A stretch of DNA of 64,000 nt from Halarcobacter anaerophilus (GCF_006459125.1 NZ_CP041070.1:2952923-3016922); one strand, 5' to 3'; shown: positions 44,773 to 53,538, counted from the stretch's first letter. Notes: generated by a model from the letters alone, not told the origin. A program made the numbers and translations.

Positions 44773-45430
44773 AAATTATATTTGGAGTCTACCCACCAGA
44801 GTATTTCACTGGAGTTTTGTTCTTCTTATTGTTATTTGTTATTTAACGGGTGATGATAAAACTATTTTAATCCATGCAATCTCAGGTTATCTTTTAGTTG
44901 TTGCCCTGCTTTTTAGATTTGGCTGGGGATATGTAGGTCCTAAATACTCAAAATTCAAAGATTTTTCTTTAAGTTTTAAAAAACTAAAAGAGTTTGCATT
45001 AAATATATTCAAACGTAAAACAGAAGACTCCTTAGGACATAATCCCATGGCATCTTACGTAATGGTAGGAATATTGCTTGTAGTAACTCTTATAATAATC
45101 ACGGGTTGCGTTACTTACGGTTCTTATGAAGCCAAAGGGTTTTTCGGCTTTTTGCAAAAAGATAAATTATATAAACATATACATGAGTTTTTTGCAAATT
45201 TCTTATATTTCCTTATCTTTTTACACCTTTGCGGTATTGCCGTAGATACTCTTTTTCACAGAAAAACAAAAACACTAAAATCAATTTTCAACGGTTTTAA
45301 ACAAAGCAATAAAGAGGAAAATATAAAACTCAATATTTTTCAAAAATTTTATGCTTTGATTTTTTTACTTGGATTTATAGGCTTTTTTCTATATCTGTTA
45401 ATAGATAAAACCAACCCTTTTCTTTATTGA
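44765..45430 (+). CDS. Cytochrome b561-family membrane protein
   Basis: 221 residues. Opens with the family hallmark YIWSLPTRVFHWSFV; His residues in helices 1 (FHW), 2 (LIHAISGY), and 3-4 (YKHIHEFF, FLHLCGIA) are the expected b-heme ligands. Five hydrophobic helices including a C-terminal one (IFLLGFIGFFLYLL). Ni/Fe-hydrogenase-type b561 proteins pass electrons between quinol and periplasmic cytochromes. It is a paralogue of the N-terminal part of the gene at 47515, but lacks the cytochrome c tail. Confidence 0.88.
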   Translation: MNKNYIWSLPTRVFHWSFVLLIVICYLTGDDKTILIHAISGYLLVVALLFRFGWGYVGPKYSKFKDFSLSFKKLKEFALNIFKRKTEDSLGHNPMASYVMVGILLVVTLIIITGCVTYGSYEAKGFFGFLQKDKLYKHIHEFFANFLYFLIFLHLCGIAVDTLFHRKTKTLKSIFNGFKQSNKEENIKLNIFQKFYALIFLLGFIGFFLYLLIDKTNPFLY

Positions 45431-45431
45431 T

Positions 45432-46397
45432 TTATTTAGATTTTGTTAAAAAATAAAGACCCCCTAGGGTTAAAAAAAGTCCAATCCAACCTGTAGTGTT
45501 AGGGAAAACTGCACCTAAAAATAAGACTTCGGCAAATAGTGCAAAAAAGACTTCTCCTGCCTGTGCCGCATCTACAAGAATAATTTTGCTTGTACTATTT
45601 GCATGACTTCTTGCATAAAGAAAAATCGATGTAGCTATGACTCCTGAAAGAAGAGAAACAAAAGCAACATTTATATATTGTCCGCTGCTTGGCATTCCGG
45701 GGTTTGTAATAAAAAAAAGAATTATCCATAAAGGAAAACTTCCCAAAGTTAAAAGATAAACTTTTATAAAAGCATTTTTAAAAATCTTTGTATCTTGATT
45801 TTTTTCTTCTCTTTTTTTCTTCTGCTCCCAAACCATTTGATTTCCGATAGGATATGAAAAAGCAGCTACTAATACGGGGAAAAATCCTAAAAACAGAGCC
45901 TCTAAATTATTCGTGTCAATATGACTGAAATTTACTAAACTAACTCCTAAAAAAATTATAAAAGTGAAAAACCAAACTTTTTTTGCTAACTTTTTACCAA
46001 ACATAGCTAAAACAAAAAGTGAAGCCAATATCGTCATCTGCCAAGTGGTTGCCACTACCCAGCCAGGAGAAAAGTCCGCTGCATAACATAAAAATGAGTA
46101 AAAAAAACCAAAACCTATAGTTCCTGCAATAGTCCAGAATTTAAAGTTTTGAAAATACTCTTTTAAAATATCTTTAAAATAATCAAAACCCCTAAAAAAA
46201 ATAAAACCTAAACTTAAAAAAAGAACCGTGAAAAAAAATCTTAAAGAAGCAGTCCAATACCAATGCCCTCCATCAAGAGAAATTGCTCTGTTTACTACAA
46301 AAGTTGCCGAAAAAAAAGCGGCAGAAAGAAGTCCCATTACAAGCAGATAAGCAGGGGTACTTTGAAATTTATTTAGTCTATATTTTAATCTGTCCAA
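45432..46397 (-). CDS. DMT-superfamily transporter (EmrE-like multidrug exporter)
   Basis: 321 residues from TTG 46397, with AGAGG 8 bases upstream. A longer frame to TTG 46499 is unlikely: TATAAT at 46425-46430 places the transcription start inside it. Ten hydrophobic helices; FSATFVVNRAISLDGGHWYWTASLRF and SYPIGNQMVWEQKKKREEK are typical of the multidrug-resistance EmrE-like DMT group. The cytoplasmic loop is highly charged (~210-225). The substrate is unknown. It is convergent with b561. Confidence 0.8.
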   Translation of the reverse strand: MDRLKYRLNKFQSTPAYLLVMGLLSAAFFSATFVVNRAISLDGGHWYWTASLRFFFTVLFLSLGFIFFRGFDYFKDILKEYFQNFKFWTIAGTIGFGFFYSFLCYAADFSPGWVVATTWQMTILASLFVLAMFGKKLAKKVWFFTFIIFLGVSLVNFSHIDTNNLEALFLGFFPVLVAAFSYPIGNQMVWEQKKKREEKNQDTKIFKNAFIKVYLLTLGSFPLWIILFFITNPGMPSSGQYINVAFVSLLSGVIATSIFLYARSHANSTSKIILVDAAQAGEVFFALFAEVLFLGAVFPNTTGWIGLFLTLGGLYFLTKSK

Positions 46398-46424
46398 AAT
46401 TAATACCTCTAAAAATAAAAGGCG

Positions 46425-46430
46425 ATTATA
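46425..46430 (-). promoter_or_regulatory. -10 element of the DMT transporter gene
   Basis: TATAAT on the - strand, 28 bases before the chosen TTG start. Used to decide that start. Confidence 0.5.
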
Positions 46431-46490
46431 CAATAAAATCTGATTAAACAAAGATTTAATGATATTAAAATTTAACCAAAGTGATTTTTT

Positions 46491-46510
46491 AATTGTCAAG
46501 AAATTGTCAA
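46491..46510 (+). promoter_or_regulatory. OmpR/PhoB-type direct-repeat operator upstream of the SHP operon
   Basis: AATTGTCAA occurs at 46491-46499 and 46502-46510, an 11-bp period with a TGTCA core in both copies, as in PhoB-like boxes. It ends 33 bases before the -10 element TATAAT (46544-46549), just upstream of where a -35 would lie, the usual activator position. A regulator from either nearby two-component system could bind. Confidence 0.55.
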
Positions 46511-46543
46511 AAAAGTTAACAAAACAAATTGAAGTTCTTTTTT

Positions 46544-46549
46544 TATAAT
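46544..46549 (+). promoter_or_regulatory. -10 element of the SHP/DHC operon
   Basis: TATAAT, 25 bases before the SHP-like start codon; there is no recognisable -35. Confidence 0.55.
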
Positions 46550-46574
46550 TTCAATATAAAAAGAAGGAGAAGAG

Positions 46575-46976
46575 ATGAAAATATTACTTATACCTGCATT
46601 GCTTGCAAGTTTATCTTTTGGCAGCGTAGTAGAAGAGTATCTTTTAAATTTAAAAAACGAGGTACAAAAAAGCGAGCCTGATTTTAAAGGTTTTGATATA
46701 AAAAGGGGTGAAGAGATTTTTACTTCCACTCACTTAGGTAAAAAAGGAAAAGAGATCTCATGCAGTTCATGCCACGGTATAGATTTAACAAAATCTCATG
46801 AAAACTTTTTTACGGCAAAAACTATTGAACCCCTTTCACCCAAAGCAAACCCAAAAAGGCTTACAAAAGTTAAAAAAATAGAGAAATGGCTGAAAAGAAA
46901 TTTTAACGATGTTTATAAAAGAGAAGGTACACCAAAAGAGAAAGGTGATGTAATAACTTACATCATAAGTAAATAA
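46575..46976 (+). CDS. SHP-like monoheme cytochrome c (DUF1924)
   Basis: 133 residues. Signal peptide MKILLIPALLASLSFGS; heme motif CSSCH in KEISCSSCHGIDLTKSHENF; DUF1924 tail IEKWLKRNFNDVYKREGTPKEKGDVITYI. In the sphaeroides heme protein family an Asn in this tail region can serve as the displaceable heme ligand; RNFND offers one. The Cys pair I expect there (NC...REC) is replaced by Phe and Gly, so no local disulfide can form. It is first in an operon with diheme cytochrome c and b561, the classical shp-dhc-cytb arrangement. The protein is periplasmic. Confidence 0.85.
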   Translation: MKILLIPALLASLSFGSVVEEYLLNLKNEVQKSEPDFKGFDIKRGEEIFTSTHLGKKGKEISCSSCHGIDLTKSHENFFTAKTIEPLSPKANPKRLTKVKKIEKWLKRNFNDVYKREGTPKEKGDVITYIISK

Positions 46977-46986
46977 GGAGATAAAA

Positions 46987-47505
46987 ATGAGAATAGTGAT
47001 TTTATTTGCAATCTTACTATCTGCTTTATTTGCAGATGAGCATAAATACAGCAATAAAAAACAAGGCGTGGCACCTGTTAATAATCAACTTTATATAAAT
47101 GAGTGTGCAGCCTGTCACTTTGCATACCAACCGGGACTTTTACCTGGCAATTCTTGGGAAAAAATGATGGGAAACCTAGAAAATCATTTTGGAGTGGATG
47201 CTACACTATTAGATGAAGAGTTTAAGGCAATTTCAAAATATTTAAATGAAAACAGTGCAGAAAAAGCAATGGAGTATAAAAGAAGTAAAAAAATTGCAAG
47301 AAGTATGAGAAATGACGGAACTATTATAGCTGTAAGTAAGACCCCCTATTTTATAAAAAAGCATAGAGAGATTCTTTCAAAATATATAAATCAAAAAGAG
47401 GTAAAGGGTTTGTTTAACTGTACCGCCTGTCATACAACGGCACAAAAAGGAATCTACTCCCAAAGAGATATAATAATCCCAAACTACGGTAGATGGGATG
47501 ATTAA
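46987..47505 (+). CDS. Periplasmic diheme cytochrome c (DHC)
   Basis: 172 residues. Signal peptide MRIVILFAILLSALFA. Two heme sites: CAACH (ECAACHFAYQPGLLPGNSW) and CTACH (LFNCTACHTTAQKG). The block KMMGNLENHFGVDATL between them is characteristic of DHC proteins, which exchange electrons with SHP. AAGGAG precedes the ATG. It lies 10 bases after the SHP-like gene and 9 before the b561-DHC gene, whose C-terminal half is its paralogue. Confidence 0.9.
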   Translation: MRIVILFAILLSALFADEHKYSNKKQGVAPVNNQLYINECAACHFAYQPGLLPGNSWEKMMGNLENHFGVDATLLDEEFKAISKYLNENSAEKAMEYKRSKKIARSMRNDGTIIAVSKTPYFIKKHREILSKYINQKEVKGLFNCTACHTTAQKGIYSQRDIIIPNYGRWDD

Positions 47506-47514
47506 GGAGTTAAA

Positions 47515-48628
47515 ATGAAATCGTATATTTGGAGTCTGCCCACTAGAGTTTTTCACTGGCTTTTAGCCTCTTTTATTCTTTTGGCATTTTTAACTGATGA
47601 GGATAATCTTTTGACTTATCATGCAATAATCGGTTATTGCATTTTTATTATTTTGACTTTTAGAATTTTTTGGGGAATTTTAGGTCCTAAATACTCTAAA
47701 TTCAGTGATTTTCCTTTTGGTTTGAAAAGAGTAAAAGAGTTTTTATCAAATATTTTGGGTTCAAAACAAGAGTATGTAGGACACAATCCTGCTGCTTCAT
47801 ATGTAATGATTGCTATGATTATAGTAAGTTTTTTAGTTGTTATAAGCGGTGTTTTAACTTTTGGAATACAAGAGGGTAAAGGTCTGTTATCTTTTTTAAA
47901 TGATTCATATTTTAAAGATATGAAACTTTTTAAAGAGATTCATGAAGCCTTGTCGACACTGCTTATTGTACTGATTGTAATTCATCTAGGAGGTGTTTTA
48001 AGTGACAAATTATTGCACCCTAAACATGAAACTTTAAAATCAATTTTTACGGGTTATAAAAAGTTTGAAGAGAATAAAAGTATAAAGTTAAATATTTTTC
48101 AAAAAGCTTTTGCTTTGATTTTTTTAATACTCTTTTTAAGCTTTTTATTATTTAGTTTTACAAATCAAGGAAATTTACTTTTAGTTTCAAAGTATCAACC
48201 TGTTGATTATGAAAAGCAAAATGAGCTTTTCGTAAGTGAGTGTGCATCGTGCCACACTCTGTATCCCTCCGGATATTTTGCCTAAAAAGTCATGGAAAAC
48301 TTTGATGTCCAATCTTGAAAATCATTTTGGAGATGATGCCTCTTTAAAAGAAAAAGAGACTCAAAATATTTTAGGTTTTCTTTTAAAAAACAGTGCCCAA
48401 AACAGTACAAAAGAGTATAGTGTAAAGGTTTTGAACTCTATTGGAAATAAAGATATAATAGCAATAACCCAAACCTCTTTTTGGAAAAAAGAGCATAAAA
48501 ATATTCCAAAAGAACTCTTTGAGAACAGAAAAATAAAAAGTAAGGCAAATTGCAAAGCTTGTCATACGGATATAGAAAAAGGTTTGATTGAAGATGATAA
48601 AATTAAAGATATTAGCTCTTTTATGTAG
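47515..48628 (+). pseudogene. Cytochrome b561-diheme cytochrome c fusion, interrupted by a frameshift
   Basis: Residues 1-225 are a b561 membrane domain (YIWSLPTRVFHW, TYHAIIGY, FKEIHEAL, VIHLGGV), followed by a DHC domain. The frame stops at 48285 just after the first heme motif (CASCHTLYPSGYFA). The rest of the domain continues in the +1 frame to 48628 (PPDILPKKSWKTLMSNLENHFG...CKACH). Removing one C from CCC at 48265-48267 restores YPPDILPKKSW and a protein of about 370 residues matching the neighbouring DHC. It is therefore a one-base insertion, a sequencing error, or real inactivation. If real, the product is a b561 with a stub carrying one heme site. Confidence 0.8.
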
Positions 48629-49004
48629 TCTGTTTCTTTTAAATTCTTTATACGCAGAGGATTATAAATTTAACAATCATGAGTATAAAAAAAATCATAT
48701 ACATAAAAATCTGGATTATCTTAATCTAGATAAAAAGCAACTTGAAAAAATAAAAGATATATTAATCAAATATAGAAAAAAATATGATAAATATTCAAAG
48801 AAAAAAGCTTTAAAAGAGCAAAAACTAAAAGAGCTTATAAAACAAGAAAATTTTGATAAAGAGGAGTATGAAGAGATTTTGGAAGATATCTATGAAGATG
48901 CGGCAGAATTGGAAGCCAAAGTCATAAAAAGAATACACTCCGTTTTAACCGTTGAGCAAAGGAAAAAATTCTCTTATTATTTAAAGGAGTGGAGAGTTGA
49001 ATAA
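48594..49004 (+). CDS. Spy/CpxP-like periplasmic protein
   Basis: 136 residues from ATG 48594; an in-frame TTG lies two codons earlier. Signal peptide IKLKILALLCSLFLLNSLYA. The mature part is helical and very rich in Lys and Glu, with LDYLNLDKKQLEKIKDILIKYRKKYDKY and HSVLTVEQRKKFSYYL, the two LTxxQ-like repeats of Spy/CpxP/heavy-metal-resistance proteins (here LDKKQ and LTVEQ). These act as chaperones or inhibitors of their sensor kinase. It overlaps the frameshifted cytochrome gene and the response regulator gene, so it is cotranscribed with its likely sensor. Confidence 0.78.
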   Translation: MIKLKILALLCSLFLLNSLYAEDYKFNNHEYKKNHIHKNLDYLNLDKKQLEKIKDILIKYRKKYDKYSKKKALKEQKLKELIKQENFDKEEYEEILEDIYEDAAELEAKVIKRIHSVLTVEQRKKFSYYLKEWRVE

Positions 49005-49665
49005 AAATGTTTTACTAATCGAAGATGATTTACAAATGCAAAATTTTATTGCAGAGTATTTAAAAGATTACAACTTTGACTGTAAAGCTTTTTCAAACCC
49101 CAAAGAGGTAATAAAAGAGTTTAAAAAAAATTATCAAAATTACAATATTATAATTTTGGATTTGATGCTTCCAAACATGGACGGCTTTGATCTGTTTAAA
49201 AAGTTAAAACAGATCAAAGACATCCCCGTTATAATCTCTTCTGCAAGGGGAGATATAGGAAATAAAATACACGGTTTTGAACTTGGAGCAGATGATTATT
49301 TGGCAAAACCTTATGAACCTAGAGAGTTGGTTCTTAGAATAAACTCTATTCTAAGAAAAGCAAACCCTTTTAGGCTAAAAATCGGTGATTTTGAAATAGA
49401 TAAACAAAACCATGAGATAAAACTTGAGGGTTACCCTATTGAATTTACCAAAATTGAGTTTGAGATATTTATGTTTTTAATTGAAAATCTTAATAAAGTC
49501 TCTTCAAGGGAGCAGATTCTTCATGCAACATCATTGGACGAAAATACGAAAAACAGAACCATAGATATGCATATTTCAAATATTAGATATAAAATAGGCG
49601 ATGATTCCAAAGAACCAAAATATATAAAATCCGTTTGGGGAATCGGATACAAATTCGTAGGTTAA
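48997..49665 (+). CDS. OmpR-family response regulator (CpxR/ArsR-like)
   Basis: 222 residues starting with TTG 48997, supported by AAAGGAG upstream. Receiver domain: EDD, phospho-acceptor Asp in IIILDLMLPNMDG, SSARGD, and LAKPYEPREL. The winged helix has IEFTKIEFEIFMFLIENLNKVSSREQ and VWGIGYKFV. It follows the Spy/CpxP-like gene with an 8-base overlap and precedes a kinase by 1 base, a Cpx-type envelope-stress arrangement. Confidence 0.92.
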   Translation: MNKNVLLIEDDLQMQNFIAEYLKDYNFDCKAFSNPKEVIKEFKKNYQNYNIIILDLMLPNMDGFDLFKKLKQIKDIPVIISSARGDIGNKIHGFELGADDYLAKPYEPRELVLRINSILRKANPFRLKIGDFEIDKQNHEIKLEGYPIEFTKIEFEIFMFLIENLNKVSSREQILHATSLDENTKNRTIDMHISNIRYKIGDDSKEPKYIKSVWGIGYKFVG

Positions 49666-49666
49666 A

Positions 49667-50857
49667 ATGAGTATTAGAAGAAAAGTTTCGATTCTTTTTG
49701 TTACAAGCCTTATATTAATGATTGTAATTGGTTTATGGATGGATAATATAAACTCCCAAAGAATCAAAGATTTAGTAAAAGACAAATATCTAAAAGTATC
49801 TAATGAGATTCTTCAAAATATCGATAATAAAGAGAATATAAAGGCTATAATAAAAAATCATGACTTAAAAGTGCTTTTAAAAAGACCAAAAAAAAGTGAA
49901 GCTATTTACTACAAACCTCACACTTTCGGTTCTATTACGATTTTACAGATACCTTTTGAAGATGAGTTTATTATTCATATAAAATATCTAAATGATGAGT
50001 ATATACTTCAAAGTAAAGATGAAACGGATTTAAATGAAAAACTAACTCTTAATATCTTGGTTTTTTTGGATATTTTCGTCCTTGTTATAATATTTTTATA
50101 TATTCTAAAACTTCTATCTCCGTTAAAAAAGATTACAAAAGATATGGAGGATTTTTCAAAAGGAAACTTTTCAAGCAGAGTAGATATCAAATCCAATGAC
50201 GAAATAGGTTCTTTGTCCAAAACCTTTAACTCTATGGCGGATAATCTAGAAGAACTTATAAAAACAAGAGAAGAACTTTTAAGGGATATAGGTCATGAAC
50301 TTAGAACTCCCATTGCAAAGGGTAAATTTGTAATAGAAAAATTTGAAGAGTCTTCAAATAAAGAGTTATTGAAAAAGATTTTTTTGGATTTGGAACGTTT
50401 GACAAATGAGTTAATCCAATTAGAAAAATTAAACTCCTCTAAACTCGACTACTCTACATTTAGTGCCGAAACTTTAATAGTAGAATCTTTAAGCAGACTC
50501 TATATGGATGATGAATCAAAAATTGATTTAAAAATTTTTCAAGATTTTAAAATTTATGCAGATTTGGAATATTTAAGTATGGCACTTAAAAACCTAATAG
50601 ACAACGCTTTAAAATATACTTCAAGACTGCCTATAAAGATTGAAGTAAAAGAGAATGAAATTAAAGTAATAAACAAAGGCAAAAGACTCTCAAAAGAACT
50701 TGAATACTATTTAAAACCCTTTACCCAAGAGTTATCTCAAAGAGACGGCTTTGGTTTGGGCTTAAGTATAGTAAACAAAGTAGTATCAAAACACAAATTC
50801 AAACTTATATACTCTTATGAAAAGGGTTTAAATATATTTACTCTAATTACTCACTAA
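49667..50857 (+). CDS. Sensor histidine kinase (CpxA-like)
   Basis: 396 residues. TM1 ~7-24, a periplasmic domain of about 95 residues, TM2 ~124-146, HAMP (LLSPLKKITKDMEDFSKGNFSSRV), H-box in LLRDIGHELRTPIAKGKFVIEKF, and a HATPase with LKNLIDNALKYTS and GFGLGLSIVNKVV. The D box is weak (KVINKGKRLSKE replaces the usual DxGxG), which may reduce kinase activity relative to phosphatase. It is last in the SHP-DHC-b561-Spy operon. Confidence 0.9.
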   Translation: MSIRRKVSILFVTSLILMIVIGLWMDNINSQRIKDLVKDKYLKVSNEILQNIDNKENIKAIIKNHDLKVLLKRPKKSEAIYYKPHTFGSITILQIPFEDEFIIHIKYLNDEYILQSKDETDLNEKLTLNILVFLDIFVLVIIFLYILKLLSPLKKITKDMEDFSKGNFSSRVDIKSNDEIGSLSKTFNSMADNLEELIKTREELLRDIGHELRTPIAKGKFVIEKFEESSNKELLKKIFLDLERLTNELIQLEKLNSSKLDYSTFSAETLIVESLSRLYMDDESKIDLKIFQDFKIYADLEYLSMALKNLIDNALKYTSRLPIKIEVKENEIKVINKGKRLSKELEYYLKPFTQELSQRDGFGLGLSIVNKVVSKHKFKLIYSYEKGLNIFTLITH

Positions 50858-50927
50858 TTTACTTTAAAAATTAAGAGGTATTTATATAGGAATAAAGTAT
50901 AATCACAATAAAAATTAAGGCTTGAAA

Positions 50928-51563
50928 ATGACTGTAACTCTTATGCAACATAGCTCCCTGGAAGTTTGTGCCCATGCAATTAGAACTTGTTGGCAATCTT
51001 ACGATAAAAGTGACTGCGGAGGTCCAAAAGATTTGGAGTTGATTGATAGAGTCGGAAATAAATTCAAACATGCTTCAACACTCGAACATCTCTCATATAC
51101 CTTTTTTATAGACGGAATCAGTAGAGCTTTACTTCAAGAATTAGCAAGACACAGAATGGCAAGTCTATCGGTAAAATCTACAAGATATACGCTAAAAGAG
51201 TTAAAAGACGAAGAAGCTTTTAACGTAGAAGATAAACAAAGAGCCGAAAAATATCTTGTAATGACAAGCAGTGATTTGGTAAATGAAATGTCTATTAAAG
51301 CTTTAGAAAATCTAAGAGAAGTTTTGCAAACAAAAATCGGAAACGATGTGGCAAAATATTGTCTTCCCGAAAGTTATAAAACCTCTCTTACTTGGACGAT
51401 AAACGCAAGAAGTCTACAAAATTTTATTTCACTTAGAACATCAAAATCAGCTCTTTGGGAGATTAGAGATTTGGCAAATGCAATTTTTGAAGCATTACCG
51501 CAGGATCATAAATATCTTTTTGAATCTTGTGTTTATACCCAAGAAGACAATTTAGAAAACTAA
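50928..51563 (+). CDS. thyX: Flavin-dependent thymidylate synthase
   Basis: 211 residues from ATG 50928, with TTAAGG upstream; TATAAT at 50898-50903 is a plausible -10. The ThyX signature RHR-x7-S is present in ELARHRMASLSVKSTRY, along with KHASTLEHLSYTFFIDGISRALLQE and the C-terminal NARSLQNFISLRTSKSALWEIRDLA. It methylates dUMP with methylene-tetrahydrofolate, FAD and NADPH. It is separate from the downstream TRIC-like gene by 6 bases. Confidence 0.95.
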   Translation: MTVTLMQHSSLEVCAHAIRTCWQSYDKSDCGGPKDLELIDRVGNKFKHASTLEHLSYTFFIDGISRALLQELARHRMASLSVKSTRYTLKELKDEEAFNVEDKQRAEKYLVMTSSDLVNEMSIKALENLREVLQTKIGNDVAKYCLPESYKTSLTWTINARSLQNFISLRTSKSALWEIRDLANAIFEALPQDHKYLFESCVYTQEDNLEN

Positions 51564-51569
51564 AAAAAT

Positions 51570-52178
51570 ATGAGCGCATTAGAGATTGCTGATATTATAG
51601 GAATTATCTCCTTCGCAGTTAGCGGTTTTCTAATTGCAGTACATATGAAGCTTGATATTTTAGGTATCTTTATATCTGCTTTTTTAACTGCCTTTGGAGG
51701 GGGTTTAATAAGAGATATAATAGCAAACCAAAAACCTTTTATTTTTACGGATACCCTGCCTTTTACTTTAGTGATTATAACCGTTATATTGTCAATAATA
51801 TTCAAGCTTCATAAAATAACCGATTTAGAAGGTAAAAAAGCTTTTGTTTTAACAGATACCATAGGTTTAGTCTCTTTTTCCATATCAGGAGCTATGATTG
51901 CCCATGACGTAGGTTTTAACGTAGTAGGAGTAGTGCTTTTAGCTCTGCTTACCGCTGTTGGAGGAGGTACCTTAAGAGATATAGTAATAAACAGAATTCC
52001 AGCAGTTTTAGTAAGTGATTTTTACGGTGCCGTAGCAATTATAATCGGACTTATAATTTATATTTTAGATTGCCTTGAATGGATAAATTATATAAACCTT
52101 CTAATAACTTTTGCTTTTGGAATAGCTCTAAGACTTCATGCTTATTATGAAAAATGGCATCTGCCTAAACTCTCATAG
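51570..52178 (+). CDS. TRIC-like / UPF0126 (YicG) membrane protein
   Basis: 202 residues, seven helices made of two repeats. Each repeat carries a glycine-rich kink and an Arg: TAFGGGLIRDIIANQKPF and TAVGGGTLRDIVINRIPAVL. These are the signatures of bacterial TRIC cation channels (formerly UPF0126), K+-permeable homotrimers. The physiological role in bacteria is unclear; some relatives are linked to glycine. The glycine cleavage operon ends 2 bases away on the opposite strand, but it is convergent and not cotranscribed. Confidence 0.88.
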   Translation: MSALEIADIIGIISFAVSGFLIAVHMKLDILGIFISAFLTAFGGGLIRDIIANQKPFIFTDTLPFTLVIITVILSIIFKLHKITDLEGKKAFVLTDTIGLVSFSISGAMIAHDVGFNVVGVVLLALLTAVGGGTLRDIVINRIPAVLVSDFYGAVAIIIGLIIYILDCLEWINYINLLITFAFGIALRLHAYYEKWHLPKLS

Positions 52179-52179
52179 T

Positions 52180-53529
52180 TTAGGCTAAAGCTTCAAGAGT
52201 TAACTCGCTAAGTGTGGGATGGGCAAATATCATTTTAGATAAATCATCTAAAGTAAGTTTTGCATTTATTGCAACTAAAAACTGATGAATCAATTCCGTT
52301 GCCTCATTTCCTATTATTGCAGCTGCTAAAACAGCTTGAGTCTCTTCATCATATATGATTTTTATAAATCCGCTGTCATCACCTTTTATTTTTGCTTTTG
52401 CACTTGATTTAAAAAAGACTTTTTTTGTTTTAAATTTTATACCTTGTTCTTTTAAAGAGTTTTCACTCTCTCCTATAGAAGCTACTTGAGGAGAACAAAA
52501 GGTAACCGAAGGGAAAATTGCTTTTTGAGGTAAAGCTTCACGACTTAATATCTTATTTGCAACTCTTTTAGCCTCATAATATGCCACATGGGCAAGTGCG
52601 GGTGATTTTATAACATCTCCTATAGCATATACTTTTTTATTGCTAATTGATTGTAAATTTCTGTCAACTTCTATAAAACCCTTGTTACTTTTTATATTTG
52701 CTTTTTCAAGATTCAATTTAGAACTATTTGGAACTCTCCCAATTGAGATTAAAACTTTTTCAAACTCTAAAAGCTGCTCTTTTTTACCCAAGTCAAGAGT
52801 TACTTTAACACTCTTTTCCGAAATCTCATATTTAGTAATATTTGCTTTTAAATCAACTTTTATACCAGCTTTTTCAAACTCTCTTTTTACAGTTCGTCCT
52901 ATATCATCATCTTCAATAGGAAGAAGTTTAGAGGTAAACTCGGCTATATGTGTTTTTGCTCCAAGAGAATTGAAAAATGTTGCAAACTCACACCCGATAG
53001 CTCCGCCTCCTACAATAAGTATTGATTTTGGAATTTTTTCCAATGAAAAGACCTCTTTTGAAGAGATAATTTTATCTTTATCTATTTTCATAAGAGGATG
53101 TTCTTTATGATTTGAACCGCTTGCAATTATAAATTCAGAAGCTTCTATAATCTCATCATTTACTTTGATTAGGTTTTCATCTACAAAAGATGCCGTGCCG
53201 TATTTTATCTCTACTTTGGCTTTTTTTAATTTTTTAAATATTCCCGTTTTTGTATCACAAATTAGTCTGCAAGTATTATTTTCAAGCTTTTTTATATCAA
53301 AAGCGTTAAAAGCAAAATCTACTCCGCACTCTTTAAAGTATGCGCCTTTTTTTACATATATTGCACTTTCCAAAAAGTTTTTTGCAGGAATACATCCCCA
53401 GTTTAAACAAGTTCCCCCTAAATGTTCCTCATCTTTTTCTATCAAACATACGGATTTTTTACCTTCACCTAAAAGTGAAGCTATCTCATATCCCGCTGGT
53501 CCTGCTCCAATTACAACTACATCATACAT
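52180..53529 (-). CDS. lpdA: Dihydrolipoyl dehydrogenase (glycine cleavage L protein)
   Basis: 449 residues. FAD fold VIGAGPAGYEIASLL, redox-active GGTCLNWGCIPAK, NAD site VGGGAIGCEFATFF, and the C-terminal catalytic HPTLSE. It re-oxidises the lipoyl arm of GcvH with NAD+. It is last in the operon gcvT-gcvH-gcvPA-gcvPB-lipA-lpdA. AGGAG lies before the ATG. Confidence 0.94.
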   Translation of the reverse strand: MYDVVVIGAGPAGYEIASLLGEGKKSVCLIEKDEEHLGGTCLNWGCIPAKNFLESAIYVKKGAYFKECGVDFAFNAFDIKKLENNTCRLICDTKTGIFKKLKKAKVEIKYGTASFVDENLIKVNDEIIEASEFIIASGSNHKEHPLMKIDKDKIISSKEVFSLEKIPKSILIVGGGAIGCEFATFFNSLGAKTHIAEFTSKLLPIEDDDIGRTVKREFEKAGIKVDLKANITKYEISEKSVKVTLDLGKKEQLLEFEKVLISIGRVPNSSKLNLEKANIKSNKGFIEVDRNLQSISNKKVYAIGDVIKSPALAHVAYYEAKRVANKILSREALPQKAIFPSVTFCSPQVASIGESENSLKEQGIKFKTKKVFFKSSAKAKIKGDDSGFIKIIYDEETQAVLAAAIIGNEATELIHQFLVAINAKLTLDDLSKMIFAHPTLSELTLEALA

Positions 53530-53538
53530 CTTACGCTC

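Noticed and set aside
48236..48628. Separate cytochrome gene starting with a codon at 48236
   Set aside because: Its first residues have no ribosome binding site and no signal peptide, and it carries only the second heme motif. It reads as the frameshifted tail of the b561-DHC gene.
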